Shown: piece by piece, positions 1-8,717 of the stretch
Layout: each line of letters begins with the position of its first letter
How positions within the stretch are numbered: position 1 is the first letter of the stretch
Assembly (NCBI RefSeq): GCF_014207185.1
Contig: NZ_JACHCP010000009.1
Coordinates: forward strand, 124,001 to 188,000
DNA length: 64,000 nucleotides
Source: Rhodanobacter sp. A1T4
GTDB taxonomy: Bacteria; Pseudomonadota; Gammaproteobacteria; Xanthomonadales; Rhodanobacteraceae
Direction of reading: 5' to 3'
The notes under the pieces: model-generated
What the model was told of the DNA's origin: nothing
The model's input: the letters and a program-made list of their open reading frames with translations, nothing else
Database searches by the model: none
Translations under genes and position numbers: made by a program

Positions 1-180
1 ACCGGTCTGGATGACGGCAAGTCGAAGGAAGCCAAGGTAGTCGCGACCCGCGAGGACGGCAGCAAGAAGGAGTTCACCGTGCAGGTGATGTTGCTGACTC
101 CGAAAGAGCGCGAATTTTTCCGCCACGGCGGCATTCTGCAGTATGTGTTGCGTCAGCTGGCGAACAAGAAAGCCGCCTGA
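1..180 (+). CDS. acnA: Aconitate hydratase, C-terminal fragment (5' end outside window)
   Basis: Only the last 59 codons are in the window, read in frame 1 and ending with TGA. The end of the protein carries FFRHGGILQYVLRQL, which matches the C-terminal swivel-domain tail of AcnA/IRP-type aconitases that isomerise citrate to isocitrate in the TCA cycle. The iron-sulfur cysteines lie upstream of the window and cannot be checked. A strong hairpin terminator follows 30 bases after the stop. The assignment to AcnA rather than another aconitase class rests on this tail only. Confidence 0.75.
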   Translation, partial: TGLDDGKSKEAKVVATREDGSKKEFTVQVMLLTPKEREFFRHGGILQYVLRQLANKKAA

Positions 181-210
181 GTCGGTGTGGATGAGTAACC
201 GCCGGAAATG

Positions 211-240
211 AAAACAGCCCCGGAATCCCGGGGCTGTTTT
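211..240. terminator. Bidirectional rho-independent terminator
   Basis: A perfect 13-bp stem (AAAACAGCCCCGG / CCGGGGCTGTTTT) with a 4-base loop, flanked by A and T runs on both sides. It lies between the aconitase stop and the convergent lipoprotein gene, so it can end both transcripts. Confidence 0.9.
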
Positions 241-272
241 TTAAGGACGTTAACCACGTCGCGCATGGCTCA

Positions 273-722
273 TCATTGCATCAGCTGCTTCCAACTCGCC
301 GTATAGCAGTCCCACTTGCCGTCGTCCTTGCGCCATGCCGACTCGACTTGATAAACGCCCAGCTTGTCCGGAAGCACGTGACTGCCACGGGTCAAAGTAA
401 CCGTGAGAGTCGCCATCATCCGATCACCCCGATGCTCGATGGTGACTGGACCGGTGGTGACCCCGATATGATCGCCGCGCAGCGCGACCAGTCGCATCAT
501 GTTGGCCAGGGAGCGCTTGTCCAGGTCGCCAGCGTTACCGTCGAAATCATTACTAAGCGGCTTGACCGCGCCACTTGTGTCACCGGTTTCGGCAGCGTTT
601 GCCACGGAAGCAATCGCCTGACGAACCTGCTCCTCATCCGGCGTGTGCCGGCAGCCCGACAGAAGCGCCGTCGACAGCGCAACGCAGAGCGTGAGACCCG
701 CTATTTGAAGCCATCGAATCAT
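273..722 (-). CDS. Putative NTF2-like lipoprotein
   Basis: About 149 residues, starting MIRWLQIAGL with a hydrophobic signal segment and a lipobox LLSGC, so it is probably exported and lipid-anchored. The longer frame that starts at 812 adds 30 residues before the signal peptide, which would be unusual, so I chose the ATG at 722. The mature part (an N-terminal helix with DEEQVRQAIASVANAAE, then alternating strands ending in W-K-D-D-G-K-W) resembles SnoaL/NTF2-like folds that lack known catalysis. It converges on aconitase and is divergent from fadD. The function is unknown; the lipoprotein call is firmer than the fold call. Confidence 0.7.
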   Translation of the reverse strand: MIRWLQIAGLTLCVALSTALLSGCRHTPDEEQVRQAIASVANAAETGDTSGAVKPLSNDFDGNAGDLDKRSLANMMRLVALRGDHIGVTTGPVTIEHRGDRMMATLTVTLTRGSHVLPDKLGVYQVESAWRKDDGKWDCYTASWKQLMQ

Positions 723-895
723 CTGAAAATCTCGCTGCGGCGCGGCTTGCCGCTCTGCAGGGGCTATGCTCCAATGCGTGAGCGTATGGACCAATGCAAC
801 TTCTTCCACCATCGATCCATCGGCAACTTTGAGTTGCCATCGATGCCGAACTTAATCGATCCCGTTGTTACCGATCAAGAATTGAGAAACCAAGC

Positions 896-2578
896 ATGAG
901 CAATGAACGTCCGTGGCTGGATCACTACCCGGCCGGCGTGCCAGCGCAGATCAATATCGACGATTACGCTTCGGTCGCGGCGGTGATCGACGAGGCTTTC
1001 ACGAACTTTGCTGATCGCCCTGCCTTCACCAATTTCGGCAAGACGCTCAGCTATCGCGAAATTGACGAGTCGAGTCGGCAGTTTGCCGGTTACCTCACCG
1101 GTGTGCTGAAGCTCGGCAAAGGTGATCGCATCGCGATCATGCTGCCCAATGTGCTGCAGTATCCGATCGCGCTCTTTGGCGCCTTGCGTGCCGGTCTGGT
1201 GGTAGTCAACACCAACCCGATGTATACCGCGCGTGAGCTGCGGCATCAACTGGAAGATTCCGGCGCCAAGGCCATTCTGGTACTCGACAATTTCGCCGCG
1301 ACGCTGCAGGAAGTGCTCGCGCAGACCCACGTACAACATGTCGTTACGACCGGCCTTGGCGATCTGCTGGGCGCGAAGGGTGTGTTGATCAACTTCGCGC
1401 TCAAGCACATCAAGAAGATGGTGCCTGCGTTCAACATTCCGCACGCCGTGCGCTTCCGCGACGCTCTCGTACAAGGCAAGGCGCATCCGCTGAAACCAGT
1501 GCAGCTGAGTCACGACGATATCGCCTTCCTGCAATACACAGGCGGCACCACCGGCGTAGCCAAGGGCGCCATGCTGACGCACGGCAATATGGTCGCCAAC
1601 ATGCTGCAGGCCGGCGCGTGGTTTTCGGCCAAGATCCGGCCAGGCGAAGAGATCATCATCACTGCGTTGCCGCTGTATCACATCTTTGCGCTGACCTGTA
1701 ATTGCTTCATCTTTCTGCGCTTTGGCGGACAGAGCATTCTCGTCACCAATCCACGCGATATGCCGGCTTTCGTGAAGGAACTGGCCAGCGTGAAATTCAC
1801 CTCGATCACCGGCGTGAATACCTTGTTCAACGGCTTACTGAACACACCCGGTTTTGATCGAGTGGATTTCTCTCACCTGCGCATGAGCTTCGGTGGTGGC
1901 ATGGCCGTGCAGCGTACGGTGGCCGAAAAATGGCAAAAGGTTACCGGCTGCGCCTTGGTTGAAGGCTACGGCATGACCGAGAGCTCGCCGGTCGCCACCA
2001 TCAATCCGCTGGTCGATGGCGCCCGTTTCAGCGGTTCGATCGGGCTACCCATTCCCTCCACCGAAATCGGCATTCAAGACGACGATGGCAAACCGCTGGC
2101 GATGGGCGAAGTTGGCGAAATTTGCATCCGCGGACCGCAAGTCATGAAGGGGTACTGGGAGCAGCCTGCCGAAACCAGCAAAGTACTCAGCAGCGATGGC
2201 TGGCTGCGTACGGGTGACCTCGGCCGCATCGACGAGACCGGCCTCGTCTATATCGTGGATCGCAAGAAGGACATGATTCTGGTGTCCGGCTTCAACGTGT
2301 ATCCCAACGAGATCGAAGATACCGTGATGCAGAATCCGGGCGTGGCCGAAGTAGCTGCCGTCGGTGTGCCGGACGAACACTCCGGCGAAGTCGTGAAGCT
2401 GTTCGTGGTGCGCAAGGACCCTAACCTCACGGTCGAGGCGCTCAAGGAGTTCTGTCGCGAAAACTTTACCGGTTACAAGCGACCAAAACTGATCGAATTC
2501 CGCGATGAGCTGCCGAAAAGCAACGTCGGCAAGATTCTTCGTCGCGAGCTGCGCGACGAAAAAAAGACGGCAGCCTGA
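896..2578 (+). CDS. fadD: Long-chain fatty acid--CoA ligase FadD
   Basis: This 560-residue protein (E. coli FadD is 561) is an adenylate-forming enzyme that activates long-chain fatty acids to acyl-CoA with ATP, at the inner membrane, as the first step of beta-oxidation. Visible motifs, in order, are the P-loop YTGGTTGVAKGA (about 213-224), GYGMTESSP (about 357), the ATP/hinge segment GWLRTGDLG (about 435), the FACS linker KKDMILVSGFNVYP (about 456) and the C-terminal lysine motif GKILRREL (about 544). It is transcribed alone. The start at 896 follows GAGAAACCAAGC, a weak ribosome binding site. Related acyl-CoA synthetases share these motifs, so the chain-length preference is inferred. Confidence 0.92.
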   Translation: MSNERPWLDHYPAGVPAQINIDDYASVAAVIDEAFTNFADRPAFTNFGKTLSYREIDESSRQFAGYLTGVLKLGKGDRIAIMLPNVLQYPIALFGALRAGLVVVNTNPMYTARELRHQLEDSGAKAILVLDNFAATLQEVLAQTHVQHVVTTGLGDLLGAKGVLINFALKHIKKMVPAFNIPHAVRFRDALVQGKAHPLKPVQLSHDDIAFLQYTGGTTGVAKGAMLTHGNMVANMLQAGAWFSAKIRPGEEIIITALPLYHIFALTCNCFIFLRFGGQSILVTNPRDMPAFVKELASVKFTSITGVNTLFNGLLNTPGFDRVDFSHLRMSFGGGMAVQRTVAEKWQKVTGCALVEGYGMTESSPVATINPLVDGARFSGSIGLPIPSTEIGIQDDDGKPLAMGEVGEICIRGPQVMKGYWEQPAETSKVLSSDGWLRTGDLGRIDETGLVYIVDRKKDMILVSGFNVYPNEIEDTVMQNPGVAEVAAVGVPDEHSGEVVKLFVVRKDPNLTVEALKEFCRENFTGYKRPKLIEFRDELPKSNVGKILRRELRDEKKTAA

Positions 2579-2631
2579 GATTTATCAGTCGATCTTTATA
2601 AGAACGCCATGCCGCAGAAGCATGGCGTCAC

Positions 2632-3000
2632 TCAACTGTCTTTCCAGTATTCGAGTATGTCGGCGTAACCACCCAGTAGATTCCACAACGGCACCTGCTT
2701 GTCTTCGGGAATGTGGCTGTAGGAAAAGCCGATGTGATGATCGGAAATCCGGGCAACCGACGCCTCGAGATGGATGTGCAGGTTGTGGCCGAATATCATA
2801 TCGAGCACCCAGCGCTGCCCCAGCTCGCCGGCCCAGCCGAGCGGGCGTCGCAGTAGGGCTCCGGTTGCCGAGATATCCACCAGCTCGGTCGGGTGCGACT
2901 CGTCATGTCGGCTCATCAACACTGTTGTCTCGATTTGCATTCGAGCAGGACGCAGTTGATCCGGCTCTTTCCCACTATTTCCATTTTCATTGATCGTCAT
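2632..3000 (-). CDS. PilZ-domain protein
   Basis: A 122-residue cytoplasmic protein with one PilZ-like domain. The second c-di-GMP motif is present as D42-I-S-A-T-G47 in the context VDISATGALL. The first motif is imperfect: RPAR at 17-20 (R-x-x-R) instead of R-x-x-x-R. It converges on fadD, with no other gene in an operon. PilZ proteins commonly transmit c-di-GMP signals to motility or surface traits, but no partner is encoded beside it. Binding of c-di-GMP is therefore uncertain. Confidence 0.75.
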   Translation of the reverse strand: MTINENGNSGKEPDQLRPARMQIETTVLMSRHDESHPTELVDISATGALLRRPLGWAGELGQRWVLDMIFGHNLHIHLEASVARISDHHIGFSYSHIPEDKQVPLWNLLGGYADILEYWKDS

Positions 3001-3943
3001 CGTCTACCGTCCATTTTGCGCTCACGCTTGCCAGCCTCGACAAACGCTTGACCCCATCTTCCTGAAAGCGGCCTCTGCGTCATTGGGTAACTCTCGTCCA
3101 CTCCCAATCATCGCATCCGCCACAGTCATTTGCGTGAAACGCTGATGCCTGAATTTTGAAACCAAAAACCAATTTTGCTGTTATGGCGAATGGCTAAGCA
3201 ATCGGCGTGCCACTCGACGAAATGCATCATTTATGCCCATTTGACAGTACAAAAACACAGCAACTTTCCCAGTGAATCGGAAATCGTGAAGCGTTATACC
3301 AACTCAAATCCCTTCGCTCCGAATGCAGGCTCGTATTTCGCCTCACCCAACGGCATCAGACGTCACGCCATGCCGTGGACAGACGCTTTAGGTCACATCC
3401 GGCCCATCCACTCGCGCTACTGCATAACGAGGTAACACGATATTTATCGATCAAGTAAAGGAAGGGCTGAAGCTGGCAGCCACCAAGTTGTAAGTGCAAA
3501 TTAAGCGCATTGACTGGACTTGTCGCAAAGCAGCCGCTACTCTCTGGTTGCGCGCGGTTCCATGGGAACTAGGCATGTCGACAACACTCGATAGCCAATG
3601 GCAACTGCCGATGCTCTTAAATCGATCGATTGAACAGTCAGCGGCTTCCATTTAGCCTCACTGACCTGCGTACTTACCGCGGCTGACAACCCGGATCTGG
3701 CGCACAACGGTCGCCCGCGGCCCGCCTGACCGAACCACGACTGCGTGGATTCATCTTGCCCGTCGCGACGATGACGCTTGACGCGTGTCGACTGAACTGA
3801 TTTTTGAAACAGGTGTAATCGGGGACGCCCCTCCGCCGTCTCGTTTCGAGTACGGATATTCCCCGGGTGGTATCGATCCCGGAATGATTCCGATCTGATG
3901 AATGCACTGCCAGCCGCTGAAGGCGGCCCAACGATATGTATTG
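3001..3943. other. Gene-poor 0.94-kb interval
   Basis: I see no convincing gene between the PilZ protein start and scpA. Base composition in about 3100-3500 is visibly more AT-rich than the flanks. Short ORFs exist (for example 86 codons at 3175-3435) but show no recognisable domain, poor codon use and no ribosome binding site. No tRNA, terminator hairpin or clean promoter was recognised. The promoter for scpA-scpB-rluB must lie here. Confidence 0.5.
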
Positions 3944-4888
3944 ATGAGCACTGAGCCAGTCGAGCCCGAGAGCCCGGTAGCCACACCAGCTGACGCATTC
4001 GCGTCGATACCGCAGCAGCAGGAAATGCCGCTGGCTATCGTTCGCGGGCAGCCGATGCTGCAGATGCCGCAGGATCTTTACATTCCGCCGGATGCGCTTG
4101 AAGTCATACTGGAAGCGTTCGAGGGACCGCTCGATCTGCTGCTGTACCTGATTCGCCGGCAGAACCTGGACATTCTCGACATACCGGTCGCCGAGATCAC
4201 CCGGCAATACATGACCTACATCGAGCTGATGCGCGATGTGATGCGACTGGAATTGGCGGCCGAATACCTGCTGATGGCCGCGATTCTGGCCGAGATCAAA
4301 TCGCGGCTGCTGCTACCGCGACCGCCGGCCGAAGAGGGGCTGGAGCTCGATCCACGGGCTGAATTGGTGCGACGTTTGCAGGAGTACGAACGGTTCAAGC
4401 GGGCAGCGGAAGATATCGAAACGCTGCCTCGGCTCGAACGCGACACTGTCGTGGCGCATGCGGAGGTGGGCGAGCGCAATGTCATCAAGTTGCCGCCGCC
4501 GCTGGAATTGACCGAGCTGCTGCTGGCATTGAAAGACGTGATGCATCGGGCGGAGTTGTTCGGGCATCACGCCATCAAGCGTGAGGCGCTCAGCGTGCGT
4601 CAGCGCATGGGCGAATTGTTGAGCCGGCTGGATGACGGCAATTTTCACCGTTTCGAAAATCTGTTCGACATCAGCGAAGGCCGCCTCGGCATCGTGGTGA
4701 CCTTCCTGGCCATGCTGGAACTGGCCAAGGAATTGCTGGTGGATATTGTGCAGGAGGAGCCGCTGGCGCCGATTTACGTGAAGGCGAAAGTGAGTCAATC
4801 CGAGGAATACACGGAGACGGATACCGATGACGCGCGGCGAGATTCGGCATCGGTCGAGCCTTCGCTCATCGAATCGGGTTCCAAATAG
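3944..4888 (+). CDS. scpA: Segregation and condensation protein A
   Basis: The kleisin subunit of the SMC-ScpAB condensin. The N-terminal helical domain has the family signature FEGPLDLLLYLIRRQNLDI (from about residue 60), and the C-terminal winged helix contains LGIVVTFLAMLELAKELL (about 250-268), which binds the SMC head. The ATG at 3944 (MSTEPVEP) gives 314 residues; an in-frame ATG at 3902 would add 14 poorly conserved residues, and neither start has a strong ribosome binding site. It is followed by scpB after about 80 bases and then rluB, a common proteobacterial arrangement. Confidence 0.93.
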   Translation: MSTEPVEPESPVATPADAFASIPQQQEMPLAIVRGQPMLQMPQDLYIPPDALEVILEAFEGPLDLLLYLIRRQNLDILDIPVAEITRQYMTYIELMRDVMRLELAAEYLLMAAILAEIKSRLLLPRPPAEEGLELDPRAELVRRLQEYERFKRAAEDIETLPRLERDTVVAHAEVGERNVIKLPPPLELTELLLALKDVMHRAELFGHHAIKREALSVRQRMGELLSRLDDGNFHRFENLFDISEGRLGIVVTFLAMLELAKELLVDIVQEEPLAPIYVKAKVSQSEEYTETDTDDARRDSASVEPSLIESGSK

Positions 4889-4970
4889 CTGTACTCCAAA
4901 TAATCGTGATCCAAATGAAGCGGCAATCAACCAGGCAACAACCATTGAATCGGCATCCGACCTAAGGCAC

Positions 4971-5852
4971 ATGCAGATCGAGCAACTCAAACCCATTATC
5001 GAGGCTGCCCTGCTGGCCTCCAGTCAGCCGATGACGGTTCATCAGCTGGGCGACATCTTCAACGAAACCGATGACGTCAGCCCCGAACTCATTGCCCGTG
5101 CACTCGAAGCGCTGGGCAGTGACTGCGACGGTCGTGGTGTCGAACTCAAGGAAGTAGCGTCCGGCTTTCGTTATCAGGTGCGTCAGGACGTACACGCCTG
5201 GATATCGCGGCTGTGGAGCGAAAAGCCCAGCCGCTATTCACGTGCCCTGCTGGAAACACTGGCGTTGATCGCCTATCGCCAACCGATCACGCGTCCCGAA
5301 ATCGAACAGATTCGTGGTGTGGTGGTGTCGTCGAACATCATCAAGACAATGGAAGAGCGCGAATGGATCCGCGTGGTTGGCTACCGCGATGTGCCTGGCA
5401 AGCCTGCGCTGTTCGGCACGACCCGCGCCTTCCTCGACTACTTCAATCTGAAATCGCTGGACCAGCTGCCACCGTTGTCGGAAATCCGCGACATGGAAGA
5501 TCCGCAGCTGCGCTTCGAGCAGGAGCCCCTGCCCGTGCGTATTGCGCGCGACCTGCCCATAGATCCAGATGGTGAAGACCTTACCGAAACGGACGTCGCG
5601 CAAACCTCCGAATCCGACGATACGAAGCACGACGAGACATTACACGTATCAACCGATGCTAGCCGTTATCACGAAAACACTGAACCCAAAGCCGACGCTG
5701 AGGCGACGGTCGACCCAATCGAATTAGACGAGCACCGCTCCGAAACGAGCGCGCGCACTGAGCTTCCCCCTTCCACTGCCGATGAGGCAGCGACCCCCGC
5801 GGACGTCGAACCCGACGACGCCGAACAAGATACCGAGGAGTACCGCGCATGA
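4971..5852 (+). CDS. scpB: Segregation and condensation protein B
   Basis: The partner of ScpA in the condensin complex; it dimerises through paired winged-helix domains. I chose the ATG at 4971 (MQIEQLKPIIEAALLASSQP) because it begins the conserved family start and has TAAGG upstream. It gives 293 residues. Conserved features include YSRALLETLALIAYRQPITR and GKPALFGTTRAFLDYF in the second winged helix. Residues after about 185 form an acidic, low-complexity tail that is not part of the core. Its stop overlaps the rluB start by 4 bases (ATGA), which suggests translational coupling. Confidence 0.93.
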   Translation: MQIEQLKPIIEAALLASSQPMTVHQLGDIFNETDDVSPELIARALEALGSDCDGRGVELKEVASGFRYQVRQDVHAWISRLWSEKPSRYSRALLETLALIAYRQPITRPEIEQIRGVVVSSNIIKTMEEREWIRVVGYRDVPGKPALFGTTRAFLDYFNLKSLDQLPPLSEIRDMEDPQLRFEQEPLPVRIARDLPIDPDGEDLTETDVAQTSESDDTKHDETLHVSTDASRYHENTEPKADAEATVDPIELDEHRSETSARTELPPSTADEAATPADVEPDDAEQDTEEYRA

Positions 5853-7435
5853 ATGCGCCGCAAAAATCCGTTCTATCCCTGAAGCGCGAGCCACGCAACG
5901 AAGCCGAAGCCCAGTTGGAAGAGCGCCTGCACAAGGTGCTGGCCAACGCCGGACTCGGCTCGCGCCGCATGCTCGAGCTGCGCATTCAATCCGGCGAAGT
6001 CGAGTTGAATGGCAAGCCTGCCGAGATCGGCACCAGCGTACATGCCGGTGACCGCGTGGTCATCGATGGCAAACAGTTCGTCGTTGCCACCGATAACCGC
6101 GATGAGACCGAAGTGCTGGTGTATCACAAGCCCGAGGGCGTACTGACCACCCGCGATGATCCGGAAGGACGCCCGACCGTGTTCGAGCAGCTGCCGCGCC
6201 TCAAGGGTGCGCGCTGGGTCGCCGTCGGCCGACTCGACATCAACACCACCGGCTTGCTGCTGCTCACGACCGACGGCGAACTTGCCAATGCGTTGATGCA
6301 CCCCAAGAGTGGCCTCGAGCGCGAGTATCTCTGCCGCGTGCATGGTGAAGTGCCTGACGAGATCATCGAAAAGCTGAAATCCGGCGTGGAACTGGATGAC
6401 GGCCCCGCCCGTTTCGACGATATCGCCGTGATAAGCCGCGGTGGCAGTCACAGCTGGTTTCGGGTAGTTATCCGCGAAGGCCGCAATCGCGAAGTGCGCC
6501 GCCTGTGGGATTCCCAGGGTTTCCTGGTCAGCCGCCTCAAGCGCATCCGCTACGGCAGCATCGAACTGCCACGCGGCCTGCGCCGTGGCGATTGCGAAAA
6601 CCTCGACGAGGCGGCCGTAAAGCAACTGCGCCAGACCACAGGCACCAGCATGCCGCAGCCCGTGTTGACGCTCAGCCCGGTACTGCACCAGCGCCGCGCC
6701 AACCGCAGCGTGACCGAATATCGCCCTGAGCGCGGTAGCAGCACTGCCTGGACAGCCAGCCAGGATGAAGGTCGCGAGCTGCGCGCCTACGACCGTATCC
6801 GCGAAGAACCGAGTCGCGGCCGCAAGCCGCCCAATCGCGGCGGCAAGGAAGTCAACGGCAACGTCGTTCGCCCTGAGCGCGGCGCCGGTGGCAAGGGGCG
6901 ACGCGTAGCGCCAGGTCAGGAACTGCCATCGGTGCGCACCTGGTTTGCCGGTGAAAGCCGCGATGGTGCTGGTGGCGGCCGACCTGGCGGCACAGGTCCA
7001 CGCGGTGGCGCAGCCGCTGGAAATCGTCGACCCGGCGGTGGCAAGCCGTTCGGCGCTCGACCGGGCGGCGAAAGTCGCGGTACCGGCGCCCCCTACAGCG
7101 GGTTCGGTGGCGATTCACGGGGTAACAGCGGCAACCGCAGCGCCGCAGGTCGCCCCGCTCAAGGAGCCCGTCCACAAGGTCAGGGTAATGGCAATCAGGC
7201 CAACGGAAATCAGGCATATGGCAATGGACGTCCAAGCGGCCAAGGCAGTGCTCGTCCGCAAGGATCAGGTCGTCCCCAAGGCCAAGGCGGAAACCGACCG
7301 CAGGGTGCTGGGCGGCCGCAGGGCCAGGGCGGCAATCGTCCACAGGGCGCAGGTCGACCGCAGGGCCAGGGTCAAGGTGGTCCTGGTGGTGGACGTCCGC
7401 AGGGACGTGGCGGCAACCGCGGCGGCAATCGCTGA
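5849..7435 (+). CDS. rluB: 23S rRNA pseudouridine synthase RluB with a long disordered tail
   Basis: The enzyme converts a uridine in helix 89 of 23S rRNA (U2605 in E. coli) to pseudouridine. An S4 RNA-binding domain covers about residues 28-75, followed by the RsuA-family catalytic core with GRLDINTTGLLLLTTDG, in which Asp130 is the expected catalytic residue. The usual core ends near residue 275. The remaining 250 residues are rich in Gly, Arg, Gln, Asn and Pro, with RPQGQGG/RPQGAG repeats near the end. RluB and RluE families commonly have basic tails, but this one is long. It is coupled to scpB by the ATGA overlap. Confidence 0.9.
   Translation: MNAPQKSVLSLKREPRNEAEAQLEERLHKVLANAGLGSRRMLELRIQSGEVELNGKPAEIGTSVHAGDRVVIDGKQFVVATDNRDETEVLVYHKPEGVLTTRDDPEGRPTVFEQLPRLKGARWVAVGRLDINTTGLLLLTTDGELANALMHPKSGLEREYLCRVHGEVPDEIIEKLKSGVELDDGPARFDDIAVISRGGSHSWFRVVIREGRNREVRRLWDSQGFLVSRLKRIRYGSIELPRGLRRGDCENLDEAAVKQLRQTTGTSMPQPVLTLSPVLHQRRANRSVTEYRPERGSSTAWTASQDEGRELRAYDRIREEPSRGRKPPNRGGKEVNGNVVRPERGAGGKGRRVAPGQELPSVRTWFAGESRDGAGGGRPGGTGPRGGAAAGNRRPGGGKPFGARPGGESRGTGAPYSGFGGDSRGNSGNRSAAGRPAQGARPQGQGNGNQANGNQAYGNGRPSGQGSARPQGSGRPQGQGGNRPQGAGRPQGQGGNRPQGAGRPQGQGQGGPGGGRPQGRGGNRGGNR
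7150..7430 (+). repeat. Imperfect coding repeats in the rluB tail
   Basis: Short in-frame units encode variants of GRPQGQG and GNRPQGA, recurring several times with unequal spacing. They form a glycine/arginine/glutamine-rich tail. It is a protein repeat, not a CRISPR array: units are 18-27 bases and contiguous, with no unique spacers. Confidence 0.7.
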
Positions 7436-7462
7436 CCAGCTCGCGTAGTTCAGTTCAGCCGA

Positions 7463-7496
7463 AAACAAAAGCTGCCTGATGGCGGCTTTTGTTTTT
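7463..7496 (+). terminator. Rho-independent terminator after rluB
   Basis: A 14-bp stem (AAACAAAAGCTGCC / GGCGGCTTTTGTTT, one G-T wobble) with loop TGAT and a terminal T run. It closes the scpA-scpB-rluB operon. Confidence 0.9.
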
Positions 7497-7538
7497 CCAT
7501 TAATAAACCCATCAGCTAGCTGATAGCCAGACGTTTCT

Positions 7539-7883
7539 TCACTGCTTCAGAGCGCCAATCGTCGCATCATCGAACTGGCGCGTAATCGGCAATCCGCGAA
7601 TTTTCTGAAACTGGCTGATTGCGGTCGATGTACCAGGCCCGGAACCGCCGTCGACTTTGCTCTTGTACAAACCCGTGTCAGCGATAGAGAAATCGTCGGG
7701 CGACTTCGGCGCCCCATCTACCCCAAGCTTGCCGCCCGTCCCAAGGCCACCCTCAACGCTCTGCGGTGCGTAGGCGCGGACGGCCTGCGCCAGCTGGTTA
7801 TAGGAATCCAGAAACGCAGCCGCAATGACCTTGCCTTCCGGCGTATCAACTCGGAATTGCACTGCAACGACATCAGAAAAAAA
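7539..7883 (-). pseudogene. N-terminally truncated CsgG-like protein remnant
   Basis: The frame is open from directly after the omega-amidase stop (TAG at 7884-7886) to its own stop, about 114 codons, in the same frame as the upstream gene. The first usable start is GTG at 7862, with no ribosome binding site. The sequence FRVDTPEGKVIAAAFLDSYN and a GGLGTGG segment resemble the C-terminal part of CsgG/HfaB-type secretion lipoproteins, and the end (ISQFQKIRGLPITRQFD) resembles a peptidoglycan-binding helix motif. A signal peptide and the N-terminal half are missing. I infer a deletion that removed the front of a larger gene. Alternatively it is expressed as a small protein by reinitiation or readthrough. 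Confidence 0.5.
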
Positions 7884-8717
7884 CTACAAAGTAAGGCTGA
7901 ACTCGTCGGCGTCCATCCAGGCTGGAAAGCGTTCGCGATGGGCGAGCAACGACACTGGATCGAGAGTGACTGTTACCACCTGCTCCTGCACACCCAATTC
8001 GAGCAGCGGGTCACCCAGCGGATCGATCACCGCGCTATCGCCAGCATAGGGAAGCTCGTTGCCGTCGACACCGACACGGTTCAGGCCAATCACGTAACTC
8101 AGATTCTCGATAGCCCGCGCGCGCAGCAACGTACGCCACGGCTGCCGACGTGGCGCCGGCCAGTTGGCCACAAAGATCGAGAGGTCGTAGTCCATGCCAC
8201 CTGTTGCGGAGGCCAACCGCCGATTGCGCAGCCATACCGGAAAGCGTAGGTCGTAACAAACCTGCGGCAGGATGCGCCATCCCTTCAACTCGACAATCAA
8301 ACGTTGATTGCCGCCGCCATAACGCGTGTGCTCGCCAGCCATGCGAAACAGATGACGTTTGTCGTACTGCAGGTAGCTGCCATCAGGCATCACCCACAAA
8401 AGCCGGTTGTAGACGGTATCGTTCTCGCGGATCGCCAGGCTGCCGCAGATCACCGCACCGACTTCAATCGCAAGCGAGCGCAGCCATGTCACACTCGCGC
8501 CGTCCATAGTCTCGGCGCTGGCGCGCGTGTCGTTGCTGAAGCCGGATAGAAAAGTCTCCGGCAGCACAATCAGGTCACTGCCTGCCGCCTGCCTGACGAG
8601 TGCGCCGTAATACTCGCGATTGGCCGGCGCGTCGTGCCAGCGTGTGGCGCCTTGCACCAGCGATACCTTCAGACTTTGCATCTCGGACGACATTATTTCC
8701 GGCACAGGCGTATTCAT
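7884..8717 (-). CDS. Omega-amidase (nitrilase superfamily, YafV type)
   Basis: 277 residues if started at the ATG at 8717, which overlaps the aminotransferase stop as ATGA. The nitrilase catalytic triad is visible as Glu54 (LPETFLSGF), Lys120 (YDKRHLF) and Cys154 (QVCYDLRFP). YafV-type omega-amidases hydrolyse alpha-ketoglutaramate or alpha-ketosuccinamate, the products of glutamine or asparagine transamination. Coupling to the upstream aminotransferase fits this: the amidase pulls the transamination forward. Alternative in-frame ATGs at 8693 and 8681 are possible. Substrate is inferred from family and context. Confidence 0.87.
   Translation of the reverse strand: MNTPVPEIMSSEMQSLKVSLVQGATRWHDAPANREYYGALVRQAAGSDLIVLPETFLSGFSNDTRASAETMDGASVTWLRSLAIEVGAVICGSLAIRENDTVYNRLLWVMPDGSYLQYDKRHLFRMAGEHTRYGGGNQRLIVELKGWRILPQVCYDLRFPVWLRNRRLASATGGMDYDLSIFVANWPAPRRQPWRTLLRARAIENLSYVIGLNRVGVDGNELPYAGDSAVIDPLGDPLLELGVQEQVVTVTLDPVSLLAHRERFPAWMDADEFSLTL

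Noticed and set aside
3241..3246. TTGACA as a -35 box
   Set aside because: No -10 box at 16-18 bases downstream; no gene follows closely.
3175..3435. 86-codon plus-strand ORF in the gap before scpA
   Set aside because: No domain, no ribosome binding site, and residue composition unlike the flanking proteins.
7150..7430. Possible CRISPR-like repeat array in the rluB tail
   Set aside because: Units are contiguous, in frame and code for Gly/Arg/Gln repeats; no unique spacers.
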